Positions 8,749 through 16,705 of a stretch of 64,000 nucleotides of DNA are shown here, in pieces. Both the position numbers and the translations under genes were made by a program. The notes beneath the pieces were generated by a model that saw nothing but the letters and a program-made list of their open reading frames with translations, did not search any database and was not told the origin of the DNA. Origin of the DNA: Neobacillus cucumis (GTDB lineage: Bacteria; Bacillota; Bacilli; Bacillales_B; DSM-18226); assembly GCF_016107705.1 (NCBI RefSeq), contig NZ_JAEHGC010000017.1, positions 1-64,000 on the forward strand, in the 5' to 3' direction. Numbering within the stretch: the first letter of the stretch is position 1; the number at the start of each line of letters is the position of its first letter.

Positions 8749-8861
8749 TTTGTTGGTTTTTTTCTTATTTAATTTGTTGGCGATTTCGATTCTTTCCTAT
8801 TTTATTATAATTTTACAACAATTTCTATTTTGTTTCGTTTTCTCTTATTGGTGGTTGGCGC
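8749..8861. promoter_or_regulatory. Candidate MocR operator repeats
   Basis: TTTGTTGG occurs at 8749-8756 and 8773-8780 (24 bp apart), and a related GTTGGCG occurs near 8776 and 8855. Direct repeats in a divergent intergenic region are typical of MocR binding sites. A TATAAT box for the exporter lies at 8806-8811. Binding is inferred. Confidence 0.4.
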
Positions 8862-8893
8862 TCTTCCATATATAAAAGAAATGAGGAAAAATC

Positions 8894-9793
8894 ATGAATG
8901 GTAAACTTTTCGTTGCGTACAGTATGATTATTATCGCCTGGGGATCGGCCTTTCCGGGAATTAAGGCAGCGCTAGAATCGTATAGTCCGGAACATCTTGC
9001 CCTATTCAGGCTATTGATTGGCTCCATCAGCCTCATTATTTTTGCAGTGGTTAAAAAAATTAACCTACCAGATTTAAGGGATATCCCCTTCATCCTTTTA
9101 CTTGGTTTTCTCGGCTTCATGACCTACCATACCGCGTTAAGTATTGGGGAAGAAACGGTGAGTGCCGGAATGGCTAGTTTGTTCGTATCAACTACCCCTA
9201 TAATCTCAGCTATTTTAGCAGTCGTTTTTTTAAAAGAAAAATTCCATAAAACAGGATGGATTGGCTCGCTTATCGCCTTTTTAGGTGTTGCGATTATTTC
9301 GTTCGGATCAGGAATTCCACAAACGGCTTATCTAATAGGGGTTATCTTTATTTTGATTGCCGCCATAGGGGAGAGCTTTTATTTTATCTTTCAATCAAAC
9401 TACTTAAAAAAATACGGTTTCATCCCTTTTACGATTTATACGATTCTTGCTGGTACGCTTTTTATGCTGATCTTCTTACCGGGTTTAGGAAATGAAATCG
9501 CTACAGCTTCTTATTCTTCTACTTTTTCGGTTATTTATTTGGGGCTGGTTCCAACTGTTCTTCCTTATTTGGCGATGGCCTATGTAACCGAAAATGCCGG
9601 TGCTCTAGCTGCAACAAGCTCGTTATATTTAACTCCTGTCGCTGCAATTGTGATCTCTTGGATTTTCTTAAATGAGGTTCCTACATGGATTTCGCTTGTT
9701 GGCGGGGTGATTACCTTAGTTGGGGTAAGTATATCCAGCATGAAGATCAAAAAGGATGATGTTTTTTCTGATTTTATGAAAAAGAGCAGTTGA
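8894..9793 (+). CDS. DMT-superfamily (EamA) exporter
   Basis: The 299-aa protein has about ten hydrophobic segments in two EamA halves (about 1-135 and 148-290), as in drug/metabolite exporters. ATG at 8894 follows GAGGAA. Position opposite a MocR regulator suggests export of an amino acid or amine whose level the regulator senses. Substrate cannot be deduced. This is one of three EamA proteins in the window. Confidence 0.88.
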   Translation: MNGKLFVAYSMIIIAWGSAFPGIKAALESYSPEHLALFRLLIGSISLIIFAVVKKINLPDLRDIPFILLLGFLGFMTYHTALSIGEETVSAGMASLFVSTTPIISAILAVVFLKEKFHKTGWIGSLIAFLGVAIISFGSGIPQTAYLIGVIFILIAAIGESFYFIFQSNYLKKYGFIPFTIYTILAGTLFMLIFLPGLGNEIATASYSSTFSVIYLGLVPTVLPYLAMAYVTENAGALAATSSLYLTPVAAIVISWIFLNEVPTWISLVGGVITLVGVSISSMKIKKDDVFSDFMKKSS

Positions 9794-9852
9794 GAAAGGT
9801 GTAACATTTTTCGTTTAAGAAGAAATATATTTTAGAATAGTGGAATGCTGCT

Positions 9853-10025
9853 ACTCTCGTATGTGATGCAAATAATCGTGGATGGGCACTGAATACTCTC
9901 GGATAACCTATGAATACTCTCGATTTCTAATCTAACTCTCGTATGCGATGCAAATACTCGTACATGAGTACTGAATACTCTCGGATAACTTATCAATACT
10001 CTCGATTTCCGATCTAACTCTCGTT
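9853..10025. repeat. 82-bp tandem repeat with CTCTCG motifs
   Basis: CTCTCG starts at 9854, 9936 and 10018, an exact 82-bp period: two full units (9854-9935, 9936-10017) and the start of a third. The copies differ at a few positions. Each unit carries several ACTCTCG words plus GATGCAAATA and CGGATAAC. The rest of the 448-bp gap between 9794 and 10241 holds only the following hairpin and A/T-rich DNA. Confidence 0.85.
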
Positions 10026-10031
10026 TTTTCT

Positions 10032-10056
10032 GGCTAGCCGTAAAGCTAGCCTTTTA
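10032..10056 (+). terminator. Hairpin terminator
   Basis: GGCTAGC and GCTAGCC form a perfect 7-bp stem with a 6-nt loop, followed by TTTT. It ends the exporter gene or the repeat block. Confidence 0.7.
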
Positions 10057-10241
10057 AATATTCCGCGTTATCCCTCTGCCATTTTGCATATATTCCAAAG
10101 CCTCTAATACCACCAAAAATAGATTTGGTCGGATTTTCCATATTAAGTACATAAAATTTATAGCCTGAATCCCCTAAAATATGATATACCAATATCATAG
10201 ATGTTCAAAAAATATACATAAACACGGGGGAATCAAAAGAC

Positions 10242-10910
10242 ATGACGGTTCTACAAATTTTAAGTTTAATCGGAATCGATATTTTGTTATCGGGTGATAA
10301 TGCGGTGGTTATCGCATTAGCTGCTAGCAAAGTTCCAAATCATTTGAGAAATAGAGCCATTTTCGGCGGGACATTAATGGCGATTGTTTTAAGGATTATT
10401 GCAGCAACAGTTTTAATTCAGTTTCTCGAATTTCCATTCGTACAATTAGTGGGCGGTATAATCTTGTTGCGAATCAGCTACAATTTAATCGCACACAAAG
10501 AAGAAGACGATCCGAATATCAAACAATCAGATAAAGTTCTAGGAGCAATCAAAACGATTGCCATTGCCGATTTCGCAATGTCTATTGATAATGTGATCGC
10601 GTTATCCAGCGTTGCAGAAGGAATTCTACCGATTGCTATTGGAATTCTCATCTCCATCCCAATCATTATTTTTGGTAGCAAATTACTAATGAATTTAATG
10701 GAGAAATTTCCAATCATTGTTTATGCCGGTGCAGGATTATTAACCTTTGCTGCTGGTAAAATGATGGTTGAAGATAAAGGATTAGAAAAGTTCCACATCT
10801 TAATTCCAGAATCATTTCACTTAGTTGTTCCAATTGCTATGGCTATCATTTTGGTAGTAGCAGTATTTGTAAAGAACAACATGGCAAAAGAAGAAAAAGC
10901 TGCAGCATAA
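10242..10910 (+). CDS. TerC-family membrane protein (YjbE-like)
   Basis: The 222-aa integral membrane protein has about seven hydrophobic segments and the two acidic motifs of the TerC family: LSGDNAVVIALA near residues 16-27 and SIDNVIALS near 113-121. TerC proteins are linked to metal (notably manganese) export and metalation of secreted enzymes in Bacillus, and to tellurite resistance elsewhere. No yybP-ykoY-type manganese riboswitch was recognised upstream. It is a single gene with its own terminator. Confidence 0.85.
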   Translation: MTVLQILSLIGIDILLSGDNAVVIALAASKVPNHLRNRAIFGGTLMAIVLRIIAATVLIQFLEFPFVQLVGGIILLRISYNLIAHKEEDDPNIKQSDKVLGAIKTIAIADFAMSIDNVIALSSVAEGILPIAIGILISIPIIIFGSKLLMNLMEKFPIIVYAGAGLLTFAAGKMMVEDKGLEKFHILIPESFHLVVPIAMAIILVVAVFVKNNMAKEEKAAA

Positions 10911-10914
10911 TGAG

Positions 10915-10946
10915 AAAAAGCACCGATAAAAATCGGTGCTTTTTCT
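10915..10946 (+). terminator. Terminator after the TerC-family gene
   Basis: AAAAAGCACCGAT and ATCGGTGCTTTTT form a perfect 13-bp stem with a 4-nt A loop. Confidence 0.92.
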
Positions 10947-11086
10947 ACTTGTACATACTAAATTCTAAATTAATCTTCCGAGGACATCTCTTCGTAAGCA
11001 TCAAATAGCCCCTACCTTCTTATCTAATTCACCCCATTCAATTCGCAAGAAGGATATTTAATTTATTTTCAGAATAATTTTCAGTG

Positions 11087-11125
11087 CACACCTACCACAA
11101 CACCTTAAAAATACATATGGTGTGG
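11087..11125. promoter_or_regulatory. Candidate ddlR operator
   Basis: ACACC occurs twice (about 11088 and 11100) and is answered by GGTGTGG at 11119-11125, giving one inverted and one direct repeat about 55 bp before the ddlR start. Autoregulation is inferred. Confidence 0.35.
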
Positions 11126-11179
11126 ACCTTTTGCAAAAGGCGCTTGTTATGTAAAAATGTTAGCAAGGGGGTGAATGCA

Positions 11180-12628
11180 GTGTTTAACGATTTTAAGCTA
11201 ACGGAAGGCCGTCCTGTATATATTCAACTGAAGGAATATTTAAAAAGAATGATCACCAACGGACATTTACTTGAGCACCAAAAGCTTCCATCCACACGTG
11301 AACTTAGCACGTTATTATCCATCAGCCGAAACACCGTTCTAACGGCATATGCGGATTTGGAACAAGAAGGCATGATCTATGCGGTAAAAGGAAAAGGCAA
11401 CTTCGTAAGTCATGTTGAGACCTTCAAATCTCCATCCATCCAGTTGAATTGGGCTGAAAAAATCAATGAGCAATCCTTTTTGGCAGAAGAAATGGATCTC
11501 ATGAAGCATGGAGTCCGCTGGAATAAGGAAATGATTTCCTTTACTAGTATCGCACCTGATGAAAAGCTTTTTGATGTAGAAAATTTTAAAAGAGCTTTTT
11601 TAAATCGGATGTCCATTGAGGGAGACATTGTTCTGAACTATGGATATGCAAAGGGCTATAAACCACTGATCGAATACCTGCTTCACTACATGGAGATAAA
11701 AGGGGTAGACATTCAAAATAAGGATGTTTTAATTACCAATGGCTTCACAGAAGCTCTGGATCTCCTTTTATCTTCTTTAAATAAAAAGAACGGCCGGGTT
11801 ATTTGTGAAAATCCTACCCATCATTCTGCCCTTAAGCTCTTTCGACTACATGGCTTTGAAATCGATGGAATTGAAATGGAGGATGACGGTGTCAATATAA
11901 GTAATTTAGAAACATCCTTATCAAAAAAGGAATATGATTTTGCCTACTTCATTCCGTCTTATCATAATCCAACTGGAATCGTAACTTCCTCTGAAAAAAG
12001 GAAGGAAATCATGGAGTTATTTTCCGCCTATCAGCTTCCGATCGTTGAAGATGGATTTAATGAAGAATTACGTTACTCAGGTTCACATTTGGCACCGTTG
12101 GCTGCCTTCGCCGGACACGGCAATCATGTCATTTATATTAGCAGCTTCTCTAAAATTCTTTTTCCAGGCTTACGGGTTGGGTGGATTTTAGCAGACAAAG
12201 AGTTGATTTATTACTTGGAAAGTATGAAAAGAGCTCGAACAATTCATACGTCCACATTGGACCAAGCGGTGTTATATCAATATTTGAATGATGGCTACTT
12301 TGAGAAGTATATAAAAAAAGCTAAATTCGTTTATAAGAAAAAGTATGAATTAGCTGCTCATTATTGTAAGCAACTTATTCCTTTTAAACGGTTAACGGGT
12401 GACGGTGGACTCCACCTTTTTATAGAACTAGAAAACAACATCGATTCACGGGAGCTTTTAGAAAAATGTTACCAAAAAGGAGTTGTTTTTTCTCCCGGCG
12501 ATGTTTTTTACACGGACAGTAGTGGAAAGCATACGTTGCGATTAGGATTTTCCAGGCTGAAAGAAAGAGAAATTATTCAAGGAATTACAATCATAGGTGA
12601 CACGATAAAAAATCATTATGGGGGTTAA
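11180..12628 (+). CDS. ddlR: MocR-family regulator, DdlR-like
   Basis: GntR winged helix (about 12-75) plus aminotransferase fold with PLP lysine at residue 325 (ISSFSKI). I choose GTG 11180 (482 aa) over an upstream ATG at 11084 because AAGGGGG lies 8 nt before it and the MocR homology begins there. The next gene, D-Ala-D-Ala ligase, begins 4 bp after the stop. This matches DdlR of Brevibacillus brevis, a MocR regulator that controls ddl. Co-transcription here would make the regulator and ligase one unit. Confidence 0.85.
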   Translation: MFNDFKLTEGRPVYIQLKEYLKRMITNGHLLEHQKLPSTRELSTLLSISRNTVLTAYADLEQEGMIYAVKGKGNFVSHVETFKSPSIQLNWAEKINEQSFLAEEMDLMKHGVRWNKEMISFTSIAPDEKLFDVENFKRAFLNRMSIEGDIVLNYGYAKGYKPLIEYLLHYMEIKGVDIQNKDVLITNGFTEALDLLLSSLNKKNGRVICENPTHHSALKLFRLHGFEIDGIEMEDDGVNISNLETSLSKKEYDFAYFIPSYHNPTGIVTSSEKRKEIMELFSAYQLPIVEDGFNEELRYSGSHLAPLAAFAGHGNHVIYISSFSKILFPGLRVGWILADKELIYYLESMKRARTIHTSTLDQAVLYQYLNDGYFEKYIKKAKFVYKKKYELAAHYCKQLIPFKRLTGDGGLHLFIELENNIDSRELLEKCYQKGVVFSPGDVFYTDSSGKHTLRLGFSRLKEREIIQGITIIGDTIKNHYGG

Positions 12629-12632
12629 AAAA

Positions 12633-13559
12633 ATGAGAGTTGGCGTCATTATGGGAGGGGTTTCTTCCGAGAAACAAGTTTCGCTCATGACAGGTGAAGA
12701 AATGATGGTGCATTTAGATAAAAATATATATGAAATTGTACCAATCCAAATAGAACACAAAGAAGATTTAGTGGAAAAGGCGAAAAATCTTGACGTTGCG
12801 CTTCTGGCGTTGCATGGCAAGTACGGTGAGGACGGCACCATTCAAGGTACGCTTGAAACCCTTGGAGTTCCTTATACAGGGAGTAACGTCCTGTCTAGCA
12901 GCTTATGCATGGATAAGAATATCTCGAAAAAAATTATCCGTTATGAAGGAGTGCAAACACCGGATTGGATTCACCTAACGAACATGGAAGAACTTAATAT
13001 GGATGAACTAGAAAAGATGGGATACCCAGTAGTGGTGAAACCTAATTCAGGTGGTTCAAGTGTAGGAGTAAAAATTGTTTATGACCAAGACTCGGTAATG
13101 TCTGCGATCACTGAGGTATTCAAATGGGATACTGAAGTGGTGATCGAAAAGTGTATCAAGGGCGATGAAATCACTTGTTCGATATTGGACGGACAGTTTT
13201 TACCGGTGATTTCCATTCGTCATAAGGGAGAGTTTTTTGATTATACCTCCAAATATGATGATGTGGCTACCATTGAAGAGGTGGTCGAGCTTCCACCGGA
13301 AACACAGACCCAAGTCTCAACTGCTGCAATGACTTGTTATAAAGCATTGAAATGTAGTGTTTATGCCCGAATCGACATGATGATTCAAAACGGGATCCCT
13401 TACGTGTTAGAAGTGAATTCATTACCTGGGATGACGAAAAATAGCCTGCTGCCAAAGAGCGCACAAGCAGCGGGGATCCCTTATCCTAAGCTGCTTGACA
13501 TGATCATTGAAAATTCACTTAAAGTGAGAGCAATGGAAGGGATTATAAACACTAACTAG
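12633..13559 (+). CDS. ddl: D-alanine--D-alanine ligase
   Basis: ATP-grasp ligase that joins two D-alanines for peptidoglycan precursors. MGGVSSEKQVSL near the N-terminus, LHGKYGEDG, KPNSGGSSVGV, the mobile loop FFDYTSKY and the C-terminal EVNSLPGMT are all present. Start at 12633 gives 308 aa and has GGGGG 8 nt upstream; an in-frame ATG at 12618 overlaps ddlR. The sequence gives no sign of D-Ala-D-Lac or D-Ala-D-Ser specificity. With its own MocR regulator it may be an inducible second ligase rather than the housekeeping copy. Confidence 0.92.
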   Translation: MRVGVIMGGVSSEKQVSLMTGEEMMVHLDKNIYEIVPIQIEHKEDLVEKAKNLDVALLALHGKYGEDGTIQGTLETLGVPYTGSNVLSSSLCMDKNISKKIIRYEGVQTPDWIHLTNMEELNMDELEKMGYPVVVKPNSGGSSVGVKIVYDQDSVMSAITEVFKWDTEVVIEKCIKGDEITCSILDGQFLPVISIRHKGEFFDYTSKYDDVATIEEVVELPPETQTQVSTAAMTCYKALKCSVYARIDMMIQNGIPYVLEVNSLPGMTKNSLLPKSAQAAGIPYPKLLDMIIENSLKVRAMEGIINTN

Positions 13560-13630
13560 AAATTCCATGGGGAGGATTCTCATGGTTTTTCCCTACGAAA
13601 AAAACCAAAGGAACAGTCCCTCTGGTCAGG
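13553..13630. repeat. Dispersed intergenic element, copy A
   Basis: About 78 bp beginning TAACTAGAAATTCC, with CATGGTTTTT and ending AACCAAAGGAACAGTCCCTCTGGTC. A similar segment lies at 15803-15880. The last third is a palindrome of the GGAAC.GTCCC family seen elsewhere in the window. Confidence 0.75.
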
Positions 13631-13635
13631 CGTTA

Positions 13636-13712
13636 TCAAGCGCTACTCTCGGTTGAGATGCCAAGATCGATCTCATTCTCGGATTAGCTATGTGGCGCCT
13701 CAAGTACTCTTA
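13636..13712. repeat. Degenerate CTCTCG-type repeat
   Basis: ACTCTCGGTTGAG, CATTCTCGGATTAGC and GTACTCTTATCTC recall the 82-bp repeat units near 9.9 kb, in diverged form. Confidence 0.5.
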
Positions 13713-13719
13713 TCTCTTC

Positions 13720-13757
13720 ATAAAAAACCCTTCGTTTGAATAGAAACGAAGGGTGAG
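13720..13757 (-). terminator. Terminator after the class V aminotransferase
   Basis: ACCCTTCGTTT and AAACGAAGGGT form an 11-bp stem followed by TTTTTT on the minus strand. Confidence 0.88.
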
Positions 13758-13772
13758 TCTGTAAAAATCTTA

Positions 13773-14930
13773 TTACTTGCTTAGTGTAGACAAGAAAACC
13801 TTTTGTGCCGCTCTAACTCCTGCCCCAGGTTCAAATGAATAGGAAAAATCCTGTAATCCCGCCTCGATTAGGGAAACAGCTTCTAGGATGTCACTTGGGA
13901 AGCAATAGCCCATATGTCCAAATCTAAAAATTTTACCTTGCAGATGGCCAAGCCCTCCGGCAAAATCAAGGTGATATTTCTTCTTTAAATGTCCTAAATA
14001 TGCGGAAAGGTCTAATCCTTCTGGGGTTCGGATCGCCGTGATCGTTGGCGAGGCAAACTCATCACTGGTCAATAATCCAATTGAGAGAGCCTTCATGGCT
14101 TCACGGACCATATTTTTCATTACCTCATGTCGTTCGATGGTTTTCGAAAATCCGCCTTCCTCTTCAATTAAGTCACATACCGCAGAAAGTCCCATAATCA
14201 AGGAAATCGCAGGCGTGTTAGGTGTCATCCCCTTTGAAGCCCACTCCCGATAACTCAATAAATTTAAATAATACGCAGGTGTAGGATTCGCCTCGATCAC
14301 TTTCCAGGCTCTCTCACTTACACTTAAAAGCGAAAGTCCCGGTGGAAGCATCATTGCTTTTTGTGAACCTGTTACGAGAATATCGATGCCCCATTCGTCC
14401 ATTTCAGCAGGGGCGCCTCCAATACAGCTCACCCCATCGACAATGAAGAGTGCATCTGTATGAGTGCGCACCACCTCGCCTAATTGATCGATCGGGTTTA
14501 AAATTCCCGTAGAAGTTTCATTATAAGTAGCAAATACGGCTTTTATGTTGGATAACGGTTTCAAAAATTCAATCAGATCTTCTTTCGTACAGGCCTCGCC
14601 CCAATTCTTTGCAAGCTTATGTACATGAAAGCCGTACTTCTCACAAATTGAAACGAAGTAATCACCGAAGGCGCCAACCGTGATAACGACTACTTCTTCT
14701 CCAGGAGAAACCGTATTGACCGCTGCGGCTTCTAACGCAGCTGTTCCCCCTGAGGGCAAAAGCAAAATATCTTGCTGTGTCCCGAAAATAGGCTTTACTC
14801 GATGTGTTGTTTCTTGATATAACTTAACAAATTCCTCTGTACGATGGCTAATCATATCCTGCGCCATGGCCAGTTCAACTTTTTTAGGAATTGGTGTCGG
14901 CCCTGGATGTCTTAATATATTTGGATACAT
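13773..14930 (-). CDS. PLP-dependent class V aminotransferase (alanine/ureidoglycine-glyoxylate type)
   Basis: The 385-aa protein has the alanine/serine-glyoxylate aminotransferase fold: N-terminal HPGPTPIP, an SGGTAALEAA PLP-phosphate loop and the Schiff-base lysine at residue 191 (TGSQKAM). GGAGGG lies 8 nt before ATG 14930. Family members include PucG, (S)-ureidoglycine-glyoxylate aminotransferase of purine breakdown. The xanthine dehydrogenase genes lie about 1 kb upstream, which favours that role, but the genes are not contiguous and alanine-glyoxylate transamination is equally possible. It follows DUF1904 by 24 bp. Confidence 0.85.
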   Translation of the reverse strand: MYPNILRHPGPTPIPKKVELAMAQDMISHRTEEFVKLYQETTHRVKPIFGTQQDILLLPSGGTAALEAAAVNTVSPGEEVVVITVGAFGDYFVSICEKYGFHVHKLAKNWGEACTKEDLIEFLKPLSNIKAVFATYNETSTGILNPIDQLGEVVRTHTDALFIVDGVSCIGGAPAEMDEWGIDILVTGSQKAMMLPPGLSLLSVSERAWKVIEANPTPAYYLNLLSYREWASKGMTPNTPAISLIMGLSAVCDLIEEEGGFSKTIERHEVMKNMVREAMKALSIGLLTSDEFASPTITAIRTPEGLDLSAYLGHLKKKYHLDFAGGLGHLQGKIFRFGHMGYCFPSDILEAVSLIEAGLQDFSYSFEPGAGVRAAQKVFLSTLSK

Positions 14931-14954
14931 ACCTTTCCCTCCGATTTATAAAAA

Positions 14955-15290
14955 TTATTCTTCAGCAAAACTCTTCCCATTTAAATAATAATCAGATTCT
15001 CTAAACGTACTAAAAGCAACTTCTACTTCCGGGATCTCGAGGGACTGAACCTGTTTCGTGATAATATTCGCAAATTCGTCTCGAATTTCCTGCCCTCTTT
15101 CAAACCATTTCACTTCAATAAATGGATATCCCGGCACCTCTCTTTCATCAAAAACAAAGGTAGATTGGACAACCTCGAGCGTAAAATTATCCGTCCCACA
15201 GGCACAAAGATCCGCTAATTCCTGAACGAGTGGTTTACTAATGGTTTTCACCTGCTCAACTGTTACTCCTCGAATAAATAAATGAGGCAC
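14955..15290 (-). CDS. DUF1904 protein
   Basis: The 111-aa protein matches the DUF1904 family: it begins PHLFIRGVTVEQV and has the central conserved FVFDEREVPGYPFIEV segment. The short beta-alpha-beta layout recalls tautomerase or MIF-like folds, but the function is unknown. GTG 15290 has GGAGGGG 7 nt upstream. It probably forms an operon with the downstream aminotransferase. Confidence 0.8.
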   Translation of the reverse strand: MPHLFIRGVTVEQVKTISKPLVQELADLCACGTDNFTLEVVQSTFVFDEREVPGYPFIEVKWFERGQEIRDEFANIITKQVQSLEIPEVEVAFSTFRESDYYLNGKSFAEE

Positions 15291-15325
15291 TTCAAATCCC
15301 CTCCCGTATTATGTAATCTACTCCG

Positions 15326-15354
15326 ATTATAATCGTTACCTAGCTTGTTTCCAA
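15326..15354 (-). promoter_or_regulatory. Sigma-A promoter for DUF1904-aminotransferase
   Basis: TTGGAA (15354-15349) and TATAAT (15331-15326) with a 17-bp spacer on the minus strand, about 35 bp before the GTG start. Confidence 0.75.
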
Positions 15355-15553
15355 TTATCTCGCCTTCCATCACTTCAAAAAAGTTTTCCCAAGGAAGTTG
15401 CGCTAATCGTTGCAGGGTTTACCACACACCCCGCTATTGCAGGAAAATTTAAAATTAATCCATTCAAAAAAGCAATTGAAGATTTTAACGAAATATATTA
15501 AAATGGTTTCTTTGCTGGCATATTAATGATATATCATAATCCGGAGGGAAATC

Positions 15554-15682
15554 ATGAGCAAAACAGAAGAATTGAAACAGGAATTACAGGTCTTAACTAG
15601 TCGGCGTGAAAGGATGCAGAAGAACCTTTATGAAGTGGAAAAACGCATTAATGAGATTGTTAATGAATTGAAAAAGCAATAA
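15554..15682 (+). CDS. Small coiled-coil protein (42 aa)
   Basis: ATG at 15554 follows CGGAGGG by 6 nt. The predicted 42-aa protein is charged and helical, beginning MSKTEELKQEL and ending NELKKQ, with Leu/Ile spaced in heptad-like fashion, so it probably forms a short coiled coil. A promoter-like TTGA../TAAAAT pair lies near 15478-15505 and a terminator follows. No family is recognised. Good signals on both sides make it a real gene candidate. Confidence 0.7.
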   Translation: MSKTEELKQELQVLTSRRERMQKNLYEVEKRINEIVNELKKQ

Positions 15683-15736
15683 AAATCATCTTCACTAGCG
15701 GAATTCACTCCTATCAGGGGCTTTCCTTAAATAATT

Positions 15737-15768
15737 TGCTGCCACAACGGCAGCCTTTTCTTTATTGA
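15737..15768 (+). terminator. Terminator after the 42-aa gene
   Basis: GCTGCC and GGCAGC stem with a 5-nt loop, then CTTTTCTTT. Confidence 0.75.
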
Positions 15769-15802
15769 ATTAGACCCACTAAATTCCCCTGCCACTTGTT
15801 GG

Positions 15803-15880
15803 TAACTAGAAATTCCGCTGGGAGTATCCCCATGGTTTTTGACCAACGAAAAAAACCAGAGGAACCGTCACTCTGGTCAC
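15803..15880. repeat. Dispersed intergenic element, copy B
   Basis: Same layout as copy A at 13553: TAACTAGAAATTCC, CATGGTTTTT, ACGAAAAAAACCA, then AGAGGAACCGTCACTCTGGT. The two copies are in the same orientation and bracket the aminotransferase-DUF1904-42-aa-gene block. The palindromic tail could also terminate pucA on the minus strand. Confidence 0.75.
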
Positions 15881-15891
15881 GGGTCCCCTGG

Positions 15892-16686
15892 TCACCTATT
15901 TAATTGTTTCACTTTCATAGACTTTTTTTCCATGCTGACTTTGATGATTTCTCCGACAATCCCGATAGCAATTTCTTCTGATGTTTCTGAGCCAATTTTC
16001 AATCCGATTGGGGAATGGACCTGTTCCAGCTGTTCCGGTGTAACCCCTTCACTTTTTAGTTTTTCAAATACATGGATGGCCCTTCGTTTACTGGCGACCA
16101 TTCCAATATAGGCACAGGGAAATTGTAGTACTGTTTTTAAGGCAATATCATCACAGTCTTTTGTAAAAATCGCCACATAGGACTTTTCATTTAGATTGGC
16201 TGCAAGCAAAGCCTTTTCAATATCTTCATTTACAAAAAGATTAGCCGCATGAGGAAAGCGTTCCCTTGTACAATACCCCACACGATCATCGACAATGCAA
16301 TAGGGATATTCAAGGAAATCCGCAAGCTTTGCCACCGCGTAGCCTAAATGACCAGCTCCAACCAAAACGAGTTCTGGCCTGCTGGTATACACTTCAATAA
16401 AAACCCGTAACGTCCCGCCACAATCCATGTCAATCCCGTCTTTTGCGTATTTATTCAATTTATATTCAACGATATTCGATTGGCCATTTTGGATCGCCTT
16501 TACACTTTCTTCGATCACATAATATTCAGCCAAGCCCCCTCCGACAGTCCCTTCAATCGTACCATCACGGTAAACAATCATTTTTCCTACATGTCTGGGA
16601 GTGGAACCCTTTGATTCTATAATCATGGCTAAAGCAAAGGTTTCATTTTGACGCGTCAACAAGGCTACTCTTTCCATCAGCAGCAT
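15892..16686 (-). CDS. pucA: XdhC-family xanthine dehydrogenase maturation factor
   Basis: XdhC/CoxI proteins insert sulfurated molybdenum cofactor into xanthine dehydrogenase. The 264-aa protein has the N-terminal TRQNETFALAMIIESKGSTPR segment, a GGGLAEYYV motif and the Rossmann-like VLVGAGHLGYAVAKLA near the middle. It is the last gene of pucD-E-C-A, 19 bp after pucC. ATG 16686 follows GGGGGGAGA. It is somewhat shorter than B. subtilis PucA (about 330 aa). Confidence 0.9.
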   Translation of the reverse strand: MLLMERVALLTRQNETFALAMIIESKGSTPRHVGKMIVYRDGTIEGTVGGGLAEYYVIEESVKAIQNGQSNIVEYKLNKYAKDGIDMDCGGTLRVFIEVYTSRPELVLVGAGHLGYAVAKLADFLEYPYCIVDDRVGYCTRERFPHAANLFVNEDIEKALLAANLNEKSYVAIFTKDCDDIALKTVLQFPCAYIGMVASKRRAIHVFEKLKSEGVTPEQLEQVHSPIGLKIGSETSEEIAIGIVGEIIKVSMEKKSMKVKQLNR

Positions 16687-16705
16687 GAAGATCTCCCCCC
16701 TTTTT

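Noticed and set aside
10057..10241. yybP-ykoY manganese riboswitch before the TerC-family gene
   Set aside because: The region is short and A/T-rich and lacks the conserved GGGGAGUA-type core.
11084..11179. N-terminal extension of ddlR
   Set aside because: It covers the promoter and operator-like repeats and has no similarity to MocR proteins; GTG 11180 has a proper ribosome site.
15300..15540. Plus-strand open stretch with protein-like words (VALIVAGFTTHPAIAG...) before the 42-aa gene
   Set aside because: No start codon with a ribosome site, it overlaps a good minus-strand promoter, and I recognise no family. Possibly a gene remnant, but too weak to call.
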